Source: Streptomyces viridochromogenes (GTDB taxonomy: Bacteria > Actinomycetota > Actinomycetes > Streptomycetales > Streptomycetaceae). Taken from it: a stretch of 21,926 bases of DNA. Shown here piece by piece: positions 1 to 7,127 of this stretch. Positions within the stretch are counted from its first letter, which is position 1. Every line of letters starts with the position of its first letter. The stretch covers positions 1 to 21,926 of the forward strand of contig NZ_LGUR01000007.1 in assembly GCF_001270495.1 (NCBI RefSeq). The letters are read 5' to 3'. Both the position numbers and the translations under genes were made by a program. Below the pieces are notes generated by a model. The model was not told the origin of the DNA, searched no databases, and saw nothing but the letters and a program-made list of their open reading frames with translations.

Positions 1-2
1 GT

Positions 3-50
3 CCAGGGGGGGGCGGAGCCCCCTGGTGGGGTTGAAGGGGCGGAGCCCCT
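3..50. terminator. Two consecutive GC hairpins downstream of the symporter operon
   Basis: Two inverted repeats lie in the 81 bases after the stop codon of the small membrane protein. The first has an 8-bp stem (3-10 with 19-26). The second has a 6-bp stem (36-41 with 45-50) and a three-base loop. Both share the core GGGGCGGAGCCCC, a type of GC hairpin common between Streptomyces genes. The likely role is termination or 3'-end protection of the leftward transcript. There is no U-run, so the role is inferred. The rest of 51-81 is G-rich with nothing recognisable. Confidence 0.5.
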
Positions 51-81
51 GGGGATGGGACGGGTAGGGGCGGCGGGGGCG

Positions 82-417
82 TTACGGTGTCGGGTCGTCC
101 GTCGGGGCGGGTGGGGCCGTGGGCCGCAGCTTCAGCCAGGTCAGGAAGAACAGGCCGAGGAGCAGCATGCCCAATCCGGTCCAGAGGTTGATGTTGACGC
201 CCTCCGCCTTGTCGATCGCGGCGTCGTCGTCGGTGAGCCCGGCGATCGTGACGATGACGCCGTAGATCACGAAGAGGCCCCCGATGATGCGCCGGATGTC
301 GAAGAGCCGGGCGGCTGTCGCGGACTTCCCCTCCAGGTCGGTGACTTCGCGCAGGACGTCCTTCTCGGTGTAGCCGGGGTGGTCGGAGTTCTTGGGGTGG
401 TCGGAGTGGTCGGGCAT
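82..417 (-). CDS. Small two-helix membrane protein next to the symporter, function unknown
   Basis: A 111-residue protein that I do not recognise as a named family. The N-terminus is polar and histidine-rich, with SDHP repeated at residues 5-8 and 11-14. Two hydrophobic segments follow, at about 44-61 and 77-95, joined by an acidic loop (DDDAAIDKAEG). The C-terminus is rich in proline and threonine. The start is supported by GGAGG at 428-432, about 10 bases upstream. It begins only 18 bp after the symporter stop, so the two are almost surely co-transcribed. The layout suggests a small accessory or stabilising subunit of the transporter, which is inference from position alone. It could equally be an unrelated small inner-membrane protein. 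Confidence 0.8.
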   Translation of the reverse strand: MPDHSDHPKNSDHPGYTEKDVLREVTDLEGKSATAARLFDIRRIIGGLFVIYGVIVTIAGLTDDDAAIDKAEGVNINLWTGLGMLLLGLFFLTWLKLRPTAPPAPTDDPTP

Positions 418-435
418 GGCTGTAAACCTCCGGCG

Positions 436-2127
436 TCAGAACGAGAACGGGATGTAGCACGCGGCCGCCAGCACCACCGCGCCCCAGCCCAGCAGCGCCG
501 GCTTGCGGTACCACGCGTCGTCGCCCTCGGCCGGCGGCTCGGCCATGCCGGGGGAACGGGTGCCGTAGACCAGGCCCTGGAGTTCCTCCGCGGGCTTGGG
601 GGCCGTGAAGAGGGAGACGGCCACCATGACGACTGCGCCGGCCACGAAGCCGGCGATCGCGGAGACGAAGTTCGCGCCCTGGTCGGAGGGGATGCTGATG
701 ACGTCCTGTTTGTAGAAGACGAAGTAGTTGATCATGGCTGCCGTTGTGCCCGCGAGGAGGCCCCAGAAGCCCGACTTCATCGACGCCCGCTTCCAGAACA
801 TGCCGACGATGAAGACCACGAACATCGGCACGTTGAAGAAGGAGAACAGGGTCTGGAGGTAGCTCATGATGTTGGAGAAGGACGAGGCCAGGAATGCCGT
901 GCCGATGGAGGCCATGACGCCGATCGCCGTGATCAGGCGGCCGAAGCGGACGTAGTAGGCGTCTTCGCGGTCCCTCACCACGTACTTCGCCCAGATGTCC
1001 GTCGTGAACACCGTGTTGAAGGACGACACGTTGGCCGCCATGCCCGCCATGAAGGCGGCGAGGAGACCGGTCACCGCGATGCCCAGGACGCCGTTGGGCA
1101 GCAGGTCCTGCATGAGATACGGGATGGCGTCGTTGTACTGGTAGCCAGACTCCCCGGTGCCGAAGCCGGGGACCAGGGCCGCGGCCGCCAGGCCGGGGAT
1201 CATCACCAGGAACACGATGAAGATCTTGGGAAACGCCGCGATCAGCGGGGTGCGCTGGGCCGCCGAGAGGTTCTTCGCGGAGAGGGCTCGCTGGACCTCC
1301 GCGAAGTTCGTCGTCCAGTAGCCGAAGGAGAGCACGAAGCCCAGGCCCAGGACGATCGTCAGCCAGTTCGCGCCGAGTGGGTTCGCCTCGCCGATGCCCG
1401 TGCCGCCCCAGGCGGTGACGAAGTCGCCGCCGTGGGACTTGGTCAGCGTGTCCGTCAGGCCGTCCCAGCCGCCCGCCTTCTTCAGGGCCAGGACGGTGAT
1501 CGGGATCAGGGCCGCCAGGATCACGAAGAACTGGAGGACCTCGTTGTAGATGGCCGAGGACAGGCCGCCGAGGGTGATGTAGGCCAGGACGAAGAAGCCC
1601 GCCACGACGATCGCCACCCACTGGGGCCAGCCGAGCAGGGCTTCGACGACGATCGCCAGGGCGTAGAGGTTCACGCCCGCGATCAGGATCGCCGCGAAGG
1701 CGAACAGGATCGAACTGAGCAGGTGGGCCCATTTGTCGAAGCGGAGGAGCAGGAACTCGGGTACCGAGCGGACCTTGCTGCCGTAGTAGAAGGGCATCAT
1801 CACCAGGCCCAGGAAGACCATGGCCGGGATGGCGCCGATCCAGTACCAGTGGACGGTGTAGGCGCCGTACTGTGCGCTGTTCGCCGCCATGCCGAGGATC
1901 TCGGTGGCGGCCAGGTTGGCGGAGATGAACGCGAGGCCCGTGACCCAGGCGGGCAGGGAGCGGCCGGAGAGGAAGAAGTCGAGGGTGGTCTTCACCGAGC
2001 GGCGGGCGGCGAAGCCGATGCCCAGGACGACGACGAAGTAGATGCCGAGGATCGTGTAGTCGAGCCAGTTCGTGGGGAGCCGTAGCTCGGCGGCGAGGTA
2101 GGTGGGGGATTGTGTGGGGGTTTGCAT
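436..2127 (-). CDS. Sodium:solute symporter (SSS family), probable galactose/sugar importer
   Basis: A 563-residue polytopic membrane protein of the solute:sodium symporter family (SglT/SGLT type), predicted to bring substrate into the cell with Na+. The N-terminal region LDYTILGIYFVVVLGIG is the usual first helix, followed by the family signature region (DFFLSGRSLPAW, ATEILGMAA). About 13-14 hydrophobic segments span the protein, and the late motif FMAGMAANVSSFNTV fits the SSS core. Length is normal for the family. It is transcribed divergently from galTEK across a 199-bp control region, so galactose is the most likely substrate; this is inferred from context because substrate cannot be read from sequence. 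The start is ATG at 2127 with only a weak GAAG-type ribosome site. A small membrane protein follows directly downstream. Confidence 0.9.
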   Translation of the reverse strand: MQTPTQSPTYLAAELRLPTNWLDYTILGIYFVVVLGIGFAARRSVKTTLDFFLSGRSLPAWVTGLAFISANLAATEILGMAANSAQYGAYTVHWYWIGAIPAMVFLGLVMMPFYYGSKVRSVPEFLLLRFDKWAHLLSSILFAFAAILIAGVNLYALAIVVEALLGWPQWVAIVVAGFFVLAYITLGGLSSAIYNEVLQFFVILAALIPITVLALKKAGGWDGLTDTLTKSHGGDFVTAWGGTGIGEANPLGANWLTIVLGLGFVLSFGYWTTNFAEVQRALSAKNLSAAQRTPLIAAFPKIFIVFLVMIPGLAAAALVPGFGTGESGYQYNDAIPYLMQDLLPNGVLGIAVTGLLAAFMAGMAANVSSFNTVFTTDIWAKYVVRDREDAYYVRFGRLITAIGVMASIGTAFLASSFSNIMSYLQTLFSFFNVPMFVVFIVGMFWKRASMKSGFWGLLAGTTAAMINYFVFYKQDVISIPSDQGANFVSAIAGFVAGAVVMVAVSLFTAPKPAEELQGLVYGTRSPGMAEPPAEGDDAWYRKPALLGWGAVVLAAACYIPFSF

Positions 2128-2164
2128 AAGTACTCGCTTCGTTGCGCGAACCGATACAGAGCGG

Positions 2165-2193
2165 AACCTACGCCCCTGCCTTCAGTAATTGAA
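2165..2193 (-). promoter_or_regulatory. Possible promoter of the symporter gene
   Basis: On the minus strand a TAGGTT hexamer (2165-2170) resembles a Streptomyces -10 box. It is preceded, with a 17-base spacer, by TTCAAT (2188-2193), a poor match to a -35 box. Transcription would start near 2157, about 30 bases before the symporter ATG. This is pattern matching only. Confidence 0.4.
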
Positions 2194-2212
2194 CATGGCC
2201 GGTGATGCCCTT

Positions 2213-2275
2213 TGTTTGATTGTGATGTTGACGCCCGTGGTGAGTTGTGTTTCTCTATGTTTGGTTATGTTTGAT
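2213..2275 (+). promoter_or_regulatory. gal operon control region with phased TGTTT repeats
   Basis: This T-rich stretch stands out in GC-rich surroundings. TGTTTGAT occurs at 2213-2220 and again at 2268-2275. TGTGAT (2221-2226) and GTTGAC (2227-2232) follow the first copy. TGTTT starts at 2248, 2258 and 2268, exactly 10 bp apart, so these copies face the same side of the helix. TATGTT at 2256-2261 and 2266-2271 could be -10 boxes. I recall that the glucose-sensitive, galactose-dependent promoter galP1 of Streptomyces lividans uses a complex operator of direct short repeats; this region looks like its counterpart. No gal regulator gene is in the window. Confidence 0.55.
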
Positions 2276-2326
2276 GGAGGCTCGGAGGAGTCTCGCAAGA
2301 TCTGAGTGGCTCGAATGGAGTCCGCC

Positions 2327-3388
2327 GTGAAGAAGACCTCGACCCAGCTGGCCGACGGTCGTGAGCTCGTCTACTACGACCTGCGCGACGACACCGTGCG
2401 GGACGCCGTCGACCAGCGGCCGCTGGACCGGACGGTCACGACGTCCGAGGTCCGACGGGACGAGTTGCTCGGTGACTCCGTCGCCATCGCCTCGCATCGG
2501 CAGGGGCGGACCTACCACCCGCCGGCCGACGAGTGTCCGCTGTGCCCCTCCGACGGGGAGCGGCTGAGCGAGATCCCGGACTCGTCGTACGACGTCGTCG
2601 TCTTCCAGAACCGTTTCCCCTCGCTGGCCGGTGACTCCGGGCGCTGTGAGGTCGTCTGTTTCACCTCCGACCACAACGCAGCCTTCGCCGACCTGACCGA
2701 GGAGCAGGCGCGGCTCGTCCTCGACGCGTGGACCGACCGGACCTCCGAGCTGTCATCGCTGCCCTCCGTGCAGCAGGTGTTCTGCTTCGAGAACCGCGGC
2801 GCCGAGATCGGGGTGACCCTGGGGCATCCGCACGGACAGATCTACGCCTACCCCTTCACCACCCCGCGCACCGCCCTGATGCTGCGCTCCGTCGCCGCCC
2901 ACAAGGACGCCACCGGCGGGGAGAACCTCTTCGACGCCGTCCTGGAGCGTGAGCTCGAGGGCGAGCGGGTCGTCCTGGAGAGTGAACACTGGCTGGCGTT
3001 CGTGCCGTACGCCGCGCACTGGCCGTACGAGGTCCACCTGTACCCCAAGCACCGGGTCCCCGATCTGCTCGCGCTCGACGAGGAGGCGCGCTCAGAGTTT
3101 CCCAAGGTTTATCTGGAACTCTTGAGGCGCTTCGACCGGATCTTCGGGGAAGGCGAGCCTCCGACGCCGTACATCGCCGCCTGGCATCAGGCGCCGTTCG
3201 GGCAGCTGGAGGACTTCGAGGGCGTCGTGCGGGACGATTTCGCGCTTCACCTTGAGCTTTTCACCATTCGCCGCACTTCCGGCAAGCTGAAGTTTCTCGC
3301 GGGTTCCGAGTCCGGCATGAACGTGTTCATCAACGACGTGCCGCCGGAGCGCGCGGCCGAGCGACTGCGAGAGGTAGCGAGTTCATGA
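2327..3388 (+). CDS. galT: Galactose-1-phosphate uridylyltransferase
   Basis: GalT exchanges UMP between UDP-glucose and galactose-1-phosphate, the second step of the Leloir pathway, in the cytoplasm. The 353-residue protein shows the zinc-type CPLC pair (C70, C73) and the active-site HPHGQ motif (H167-P-H169), whose second histidine carries the uridylyl group in this family. I chose GTG at 2327 because GGAG lies at 2317-2320 with a six-base gap and the product then begins [13 protein letters not shown], as I recall for Streptomyces homologues. In-frame starts at GTG 2306 and ATG 2315 are alternatives. It is first in a galT-galE-galK operon; the last four bases, ATGA, overlap the galE start, indicating translational coupling. 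Confidence 0.96.
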   Translation: MKKTSTQLADGRELVYYDLRDDTVRDAVDQRPLDRTVTTSEVRRDELLGDSVAIASHRQGRTYHPPADECPLCPSDGERLSEIPDSSYDVVVFQNRFPSLAGDSGRCEVVCFTSDHNAAFADLTEEQARLVLDAWTDRTSELSSLPSVQQVFCFENRGAEIGVTLGHPHGQIYAYPFTTPRTALMLRSVAAHKDATGGENLFDAVLERELEGERVVLESEHWLAFVPYAAHWPYEVHLYPKHRVPDLLALDEEARSEFPKVYLELLRRFDRIFGEGEPPTPYIAAWHQAPFGQLEDFEGVVRDDFALHLELFTIRRTSGKLKFLAGSESGMNVFINDVPPERAAERLREVASS

Positions 3389-4347
3389 GTGGGAAGTACC
3401 TGGTCACCGGGGGCGCCGGCTACGTGGGCAGCGTGGTCGCCCGGCATCTGCTGGAGGCGGGTGCCGAGGTCGTCGTCCTCGACAACCTCTCGACCGGCTT
3501 CCGCGAGGGCGTGCCGACCGGGGCTTCCTTCATCGAGGGCGACATCCGCGACGCCGCCAAGTGGCTCGACTCCTCCTTCGACGCCGTGCTGCACTTCGCC
3601 GCGTTCTCGCAGGTCGGCGAGTCGGTCGTGAAGCCCGAGAAGTACTGGGACAACAACGTCGGCGGCACCATGGCGCTGCTCGGCGCGATGCGCGAGGCGG
3701 GCGTGCGCAAGCTCGTGTTCTCCTCCACGGCGGCCACCTACGGCGAGCCGAAGGAGGTGCCGATCGTCGAGTCGGCGCCCACGCAGCCCACCAATCCGTA
3801 CGGCGCCTCCAAGCTCGCCGTCGACCACATGATCACCGGCGAGGCGGTGGCCCACGGACTCGGCGCCGTGTCGCTCAGGTACTTCAACGTCGCCGGCGCC
3901 TACGGCGACTGCGGTGAGCGCCACGACCCCGAGTCGCACCTCATCCCGCTCGTCCTCCAGGTCGCCCAGGGCAAGCGCGACGCGATCTCCGTCTACGGCG
4001 ACGACTACCCGACGCCCGACGGCACCTGCGTGCGCGACTACATCCACGTCGCCGACCTGGCCGAGGCCCACCTGCTGGCCCTCGAGGCCGCCCAGCCCGG
4101 CGAGCACCTCATCTGCAACCTCGGCAACGGCAACGGCTTCTCCGTCCGCCAGGTCGTCGAGACCGTCCGGCAGGTCACCGGCCACCCGATCCCCGAGGTC
4201 ATCGCCCCGCGCCGGGGCGGCGACCCGGCGGTCCTGGTCGCCTCCGCCGACACCGCCCGCGAGCGGCTCGGCTGGAAACCGTCCCGCGCGGACCTCGCGG
4301 GCATCGTCGCCGACGCATGGGAGTTCGCGCAGCGGCGCGCAGGTTAA
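3385..4347 (+). CDS. galE: UDP-glucose 4-epimerase
   Basis: GalE interconverts UDP-galactose and UDP-glucose with bound NAD, regenerating the co-substrate for GalT. The 320-residue protein is an extended short-chain dehydrogenase. The Rossmann glycine motif TGGAGYVG is at residues 8-15 and VLDNLSTG binds the nucleotide ribose. The catalytic region is SST (113-115), then Y139-G-A-S-K143 (YxxxK). Length is normal for the compact actinobacterial form. Translation starts at the ATG inside the galT stop (ATGA). I recall a constitutive internal promoter ahead of galE in S. lividans; I could not point to one in the end of galT here. Confidence 0.96.
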   Translation: MSGKYLVTGGAGYVGSVVARHLLEAGAEVVVLDNLSTGFREGVPTGASFIEGDIRDAAKWLDSSFDAVLHFAAFSQVGESVVKPEKYWDNNVGGTMALLGAMREAGVRKLVFSSTAATYGEPKEVPIVESAPTQPTNPYGASKLAVDHMITGEAVAHGLGAVSLRYFNVAGAYGDCGERHDPESHLIPLVLQVAQGKRDAISVYGDDYPTPDGTCVRDYIHVADLAEAHLLALEAAQPGEHLICNLGNGNGFSVRQVVETVRQVTGHPIPEVIAPRRGGDPAVLVASADTARERLGWKPSRADLAGIVADAWEFAQRRAG

Positions 4348-4351
4348 GGTC

Positions 4352-4422
4352 TACGGCCGGTACGGACGGCCGTAAGTTCCACGGCTGTTCGGCCGGTCAA
4401 CTCACCGGCCCCTACGGCCGGT
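4352..4422 (+). repeat. galE-galK spacer with two hairpins and an 11-bp direct repeat
   Basis: The 101-bp gap before galK is packed with symmetry. A perfect 8-bp stem (4352-4359 with 4367-4374, loop of seven) is followed by a perfect 7-bp stem (4391-4397 with 4404-4410, loop of six). CTACGGCCGGT occurs at 4351-4361 and again at 4412-4422, flanking the second hairpin. Such elements could stabilise the upstream mRNA or partly terminate transcription so that less galK is made. No U-run follows, so a full terminator is unlikely. Confidence 0.6.
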
Positions 4423-4448
4423 TCAGCAGGGAAGGTCAGGGTCAGGGG

Positions 4449-5612
4449 ATGAGCGTCGACACGGCAGCCGCGGTCGCCGAGCGGTTCAGGGAGCTGTACG
4501 GGGCCGGGCCGGAAGGGGTGTGGGCCGCGCCGGGCCGGGTCAACCTGATCGGCGAGCACACCGACTACAACGACGGCTTCGTCATGCCGTTCGCGCTGCC
4601 GCACACCGCGGTCGCGGCGGTCTCACGGCGTACCGACGGTGTCCTGCGCCTGCACTCGGCCGATGTCGGGGGCGATGTGGTGGAGTTGCGCGTCGACGAC
4701 CTGGTCCCCGAGTCGGACCGGAACTGGACGGCGTACCCGTCGGGCGTGGTCTGGGCGCTGCGCCAGGCCGGGCACGCGGTGACCGGCGCCGACATCCACC
4801 TGGCCTCGACGGTCCCGGCGGGCGCGGGCCTGTCGTCCTCGGCGGCCCTGGAGGTCGTGGTCGCGCTCGCCCTGAACGACCTCTACGACCTGGGCCAGAA
4901 GGGCTGGCAGCTGGCCCGGCTGTGCCAGCGCGCGGAGAACGTGTACGTGGGCGCCCCGGTCGGGATCATGGACCAGACGGCGTCCGCCTGCTGCGCGGCC
5001 GGCCACGCCCTGTTCCTCGACACCCGGGACCTCTCCCAGAAGCAGATCCCCTTCGACCTGGCCGCCGAGGGCATGCGCCTGCTGGTCGTCGACACCCAGG
5101 TCAAGCACTCGCACAGCGAGGGCGAGTACGGCAAGCGGCGCGCGGGCTGCGAGAAGGGCGCCGCGCTGCTCGGCGTGGACGCGCTCAGGGATGTCGCCTA
5201 CGACGACCTGGACGCGGTGCTCGACCGGCTCGGCGACGACGAGGAGGTGCGCCGCCTGGTGCGCCATGTCGTCACCGAGGACCAGCGCGTCGAGCAGGTC
5301 GTCGCCCTGCTGGAGTCGGGCGATACCCGGGCGATCGGCCCGGTCCTGACGGCGGGCCACGCCTCGCTGCGGGACGACTTCCGCATCTCCTGCCCCGAGC
5401 TGGACCTGGTCGTCGACACCGCCCTGGCGAGCGGTGCCCTGGGCGCCCGCATGACGGGCGGCGGCTTCGGCGGCTCCGCGATCGTGCTGGCGGAGGCGGC
5501 CGACGTCGAGACCATCACCAAGGCCGTCGAAGCGGCCTTCGCCTCCGCCGGGTTCACGGCACCGCGCGTGTTCGAGGCGGTGCCGGCCGCGGGGGCGCGG
5601 CGGGTGAGCTGA
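4449..5612 (+). CDS. galK: Galactokinase (GHMP kinase family)
   Basis: GalK phosphorylates galactose at C1 using ATP, the entry step of the Leloir pathway. The 387-residue protein has the three GHMP motifs in order: GRVNLIGEHTDYNDG (29-43), which binds galactose; the ATP loop PAGAGLSSSAALE (123-135); and MTGGGFGG (335-342). D175 in GIMDQ is the expected catalytic aspartate. The ATG at 4449 is chosen because it gives the family N-terminus, with an AGGGAAGG-type ribosome site at 4428-4435 and a closer AGG at 4438-4440; the frame is open further upstream but that part is not conserved-looking. It is the last gene of galTEK, and its stop lies inside a hairpin shared with the convergent acetyltransferase. 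Confidence 0.95.
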   Translation: MSVDTAAAVAERFRELYGAGPEGVWAAPGRVNLIGEHTDYNDGFVMPFALPHTAVAAVSRRTDGVLRLHSADVGGDVVELRVDDLVPESDRNWTAYPSGVVWALRQAGHAVTGADIHLASTVPAGAGLSSSAALEVVVALALNDLYDLGQKGWQLARLCQRAENVYVGAPVGIMDQTASACCAAGHALFLDTRDLSQKQIPFDLAAEGMRLLVVDTQVKHSHSEGEYGKRRAGCEKGAALLGVDALRDVAYDDLDAVLDRLGDDEEVRRLVRHVVTEDQRVEQVVALLESGDTRAIGPVLTAGHASLRDDFRISCPELDLVVDTALASGALGARMTGGGFGGSAIVLAEAADVETITKAVEAAFASAGFTAPRVFEAVPAAGARRVS

Positions 5613-5634
5613 CCTGGAGGGTCGCTCAGCCCGC
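5600..5634. terminator. Bidirectional hairpin containing both convergent stop codons
   Basis: The left arm (5600-5609) pairs with the right arm (5624-5634) in a 10-bp stem with one bulged G. An inner GACC/GGTC stem (5611-5614 with 5620-5623) extends it. The galK stop (5610-5612) and the acetyltransferase stop (5626-5628, minus strand) both lie within the structure. With only 13 bp between the genes, it probably ends transcription from both sides. Confidence 0.6.
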
Positions 5635-6087
5635 TGCCAGCTGCTTGGTCAGCGTGTACTCCGTGATCCCCGGCGGATAGTCGGGGATCACGCACACCAC
5701 GTCATAGCCCTGCTTCTGGTAGAACCCCGGCGCCTGGAAGTCCCATGTCTCCAGGCGTACGGCCGTACAGCCCCGTTCGTCGCGGGCCATGCGCTCCGCC
5801 CGGGCGAGCAGTCGCGAACCGAGACGGGCACCCCGGTGGCGTTCGTCGACCCAGAGGTATGCGACATGGAGCCAGGTGGTCCACGTGTGACCGACGAGTC
5901 CGCCCGCCACGGCGCCGGAGTCGTCCAACGCCCAGACCTGGAGCGGACGTTCACGTTCACCTGGGGTTCCGCGCAGGGCGCGCAGGACGGGGGAGGCGGC
6001 GGTGTTGGTGGCCAGCAGCCGCCGGCGGAGCAGATCGTGCCGTGATTTGTCGACTTCTGTCTCCAGACGAAACATGCGGCTCACCAT
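5626..6087 (-). CDS. GNAT-family N-acetyltransferase, substrate unknown
   Basis: A 153-residue single-domain acetyltransferase that would transfer an acetyl group from acetyl-CoA to an unidentified amine. The acetyl-CoA-binding motif A is clear: LHVAYLWVDERHRGARLGSRLL, with R-H-R-G-A-R-L-G matching the RxxGxG/A pyrophosphate loop. YQKQGYDVV near the end is the usual C-terminal GNAT strand. I place the start at ATG 6087, just before the first well-formed GNAT sequence; ATG 6075 is an alternative, and neither has a strong ribosome site. The open frame runs far upstream as arginine- and proline-rich sequence that is not credible protein. It converges on galK and is not obviously part of galactose metabolism. 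Confidence 0.85.
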   Translation of the reverse strand: MVSRMFRLETEVDKSRHDLLRRRLLATNTAASPVLRALRGTPGERERPLQVWALDDSGAVAGGLVGHTWTTWLHVAYLWVDERHRGARLGSRLLARAERMARDERGCTAVRLETWDFQAPGFYQKQGYDVVCVIPDYPPGITEYTLTKQLAAG

Positions 6088-6156
6088 AAACGCGTCGGCC
6101 AACCAGTTCTGCAAATTACCTTCCGCTCCTGCCCCCCGGCCGTACTCTGATGAACG

Positions 6157-6176
6157 GCACCGGTGGGGGCCGGTGC
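6157..6176. repeat. Perfect hairpin between the acetyltransferase and response regulator genes
   Basis: GCACCGG (6157-6163) and CCGGTGC (6170-6176) form a perfect 7-bp stem with a six-base loop. It sits midway in the 272-bp divergent region 6088-6359, about 70 bp upstream of the acetyltransferase start. It may be a protein-binding palindrome or an RNA leader structure. TACTCT at 6143-6148 could be a -10 box for the rightward gene, but I see no matching -35 box. Confidence 0.4.
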
Positions 6177-6323
6177 TGATCAGGGGGCGAGACAGGTCGG
6201 GTTCGACGCCCGAAGTGGGGGTAGCAGTTCTTGCACGGCGGCGGCCGTGCGGCCATCCGCGCTTCGGGCGTCGTGCCCGCGACGGTGTTCGTCTCCCGGT
6301 GTCGTCCTCACGACGATGGGGTA

Positions 6324-6349
6324 TCCCCCGCTCTTCGAGAGCGTGGGGA
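6324..6349 (+). promoter_or_regulatory. Hairpin overlapping the response regulator ribosome site
   Basis: An 11-bp stem with one bulged T (6324-6334 with 6338-6349, loop TCG) takes in GGGG at 6345-6348. That GGGG is the start of the purine-rich ribosome site GGGGAAGGGGG (6345-6355) before the GTG at 6360. Folding would hide part of the ribosome site. I recall similar CCCCCGCTC...GAGCG(T)GGGG elements ahead of other Streptomyces genes, so this may be one copy of a dispersed family. Confidence 0.5.
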
Positions 6350-6359
6350 AGGGGGTTTC

Positions 6360-7127
6360 GTGGTTCGCATCCGAGTCCTGGTCGTCGACGACCATCGCAT
6401 CTTCGCCGAGTCGCTCGCCGCCGCCCTGGCGGCCGAGCCCGACGTCGACGTCTCCGCCGCCGGCAGCGGCCCGGCCGCGCTGCGCAGCCTGGAGCGCGCG
6501 GCCGCCGAGGGGCGCCGGTTCGACGTCCTGCTCGTCGACGCCGACCTGGGCGGCAACGTCCAGGGCATCCGCCCGGCCGTGCCCGTCCAGGAGGCGGGCG
6601 AGGACGGGCTCGTCGACGGCATCTCGCTCGTCGTCGGCGTCCGCACCGCGCAGCCGGCGGTACGGATCGTCGTCCTCGCCGAGAAGGACGATCCGCGCCG
6701 GGCCGCGCTCGCCCTGCAGGCCGGGGCCTCCGGGTGGGTGGCCAAGGACTGCTCACTGTCCAGGTTGCTCACCGTCATCCGCGGGGTGCTGCGCGAGGAG
6801 ACCCATCTGCCGCCCGCCCTGCTCACGGGCGTCCTGCGGGAGCTGACGGCCGCGCGCAAGCACCGCACCGAGAGCGAGCGGCTGGTCGAGTCGCTGACGC
6901 CGCGCGAGCGCGAGGTCCTGCGCTGCATGGTGGCCGGCCTGGGCCGCAAGGCGGTCGCCGAGCGCCTGTACCTCTCCCCGCACACCGTCCGCACCCACAT
7001 GCAGAACGTCCTCGGCAAACTGGGCGTCCACTCGACCCTGGCCGCGGTGGCGCTCGCGCGCAGGGCGGGGGTCGGGCCGGTGGATCTGAGCGGGGATGTT
7101 GTCGAGCGGGGCGGTCAGCTGGCGTAG
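6360..7127 (+). CDS. LuxR/NarL-type response regulator with atypical receiver, orphan
   Basis: A 255-residue DNA-binding regulator. The receiver has the acidic pair D10-D11, probable phospho-acceptor D60 (LLVDADLGG) and K129 (GWVAKD). The LuxR helix-turn-helix spans about 178-235 (LTPREREVL, then LSPHTVRTHMQNVLGKLGV). Two departures are clear. The usual switch Ser/Thr is Ala107 (VVLAEKDD). About 47 residues separate D60 from that position, where NarL-type receivers have about 28, so a loop of about 19 extra residues (rich in P, V, E, D and G) is present. Phosphorylation may not switch it normally. The start is GTG 6360, preceded by a strong purine-rich site. No kinase is adjacent. The last dozen residues (GDVVERGGQLA) are encoded by DNA repeated in tamR. 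Confidence 0.88.
   Translation: MVRIRVLVVDDHRIFAESLAAALAAEPDVDVSAAGSGPAALRSLERAAAEGRRFDVLLVDADLGGNVQGIRPAVPVQEAGEDGLVDGISLVVGVRTAQPAVRIVVLAEKDDPRRAALALQAGASGWVAKDCSLSRLLTVIRGVLREETHLPPALLTGVLRELTAARKHRTESERLVESLTPREREVLRCMVAGLGRKAVAERLYLSPHTVRTHMQNVLGKLGVHSTLAAVALARRAGVGPVDLSGDVVERGGQLA

Noticed and set aside
55..2085. A 676-codon plus-strand open frame opposite the symporter
   Set aside because: It is the antisense shadow of a clear SSS symporter; its product is rich in H, D, E, G and R with no domain pattern.
2306..2326. Earlier galT starts at GTG 2306 or ATG 2315
   Set aside because: The GGAG at 2317-2320 is well spaced only for GTG 2327, and the protein begins like known homologues there. 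The upstream starts remain possible.
6088..6756. Long N-terminal extension of the acetyltransferase frame
   Set aside because: The extra 223 codons are arginine/proline-rich, overlap the response regulator's start on the other strand, and are not part of any GNAT fold.
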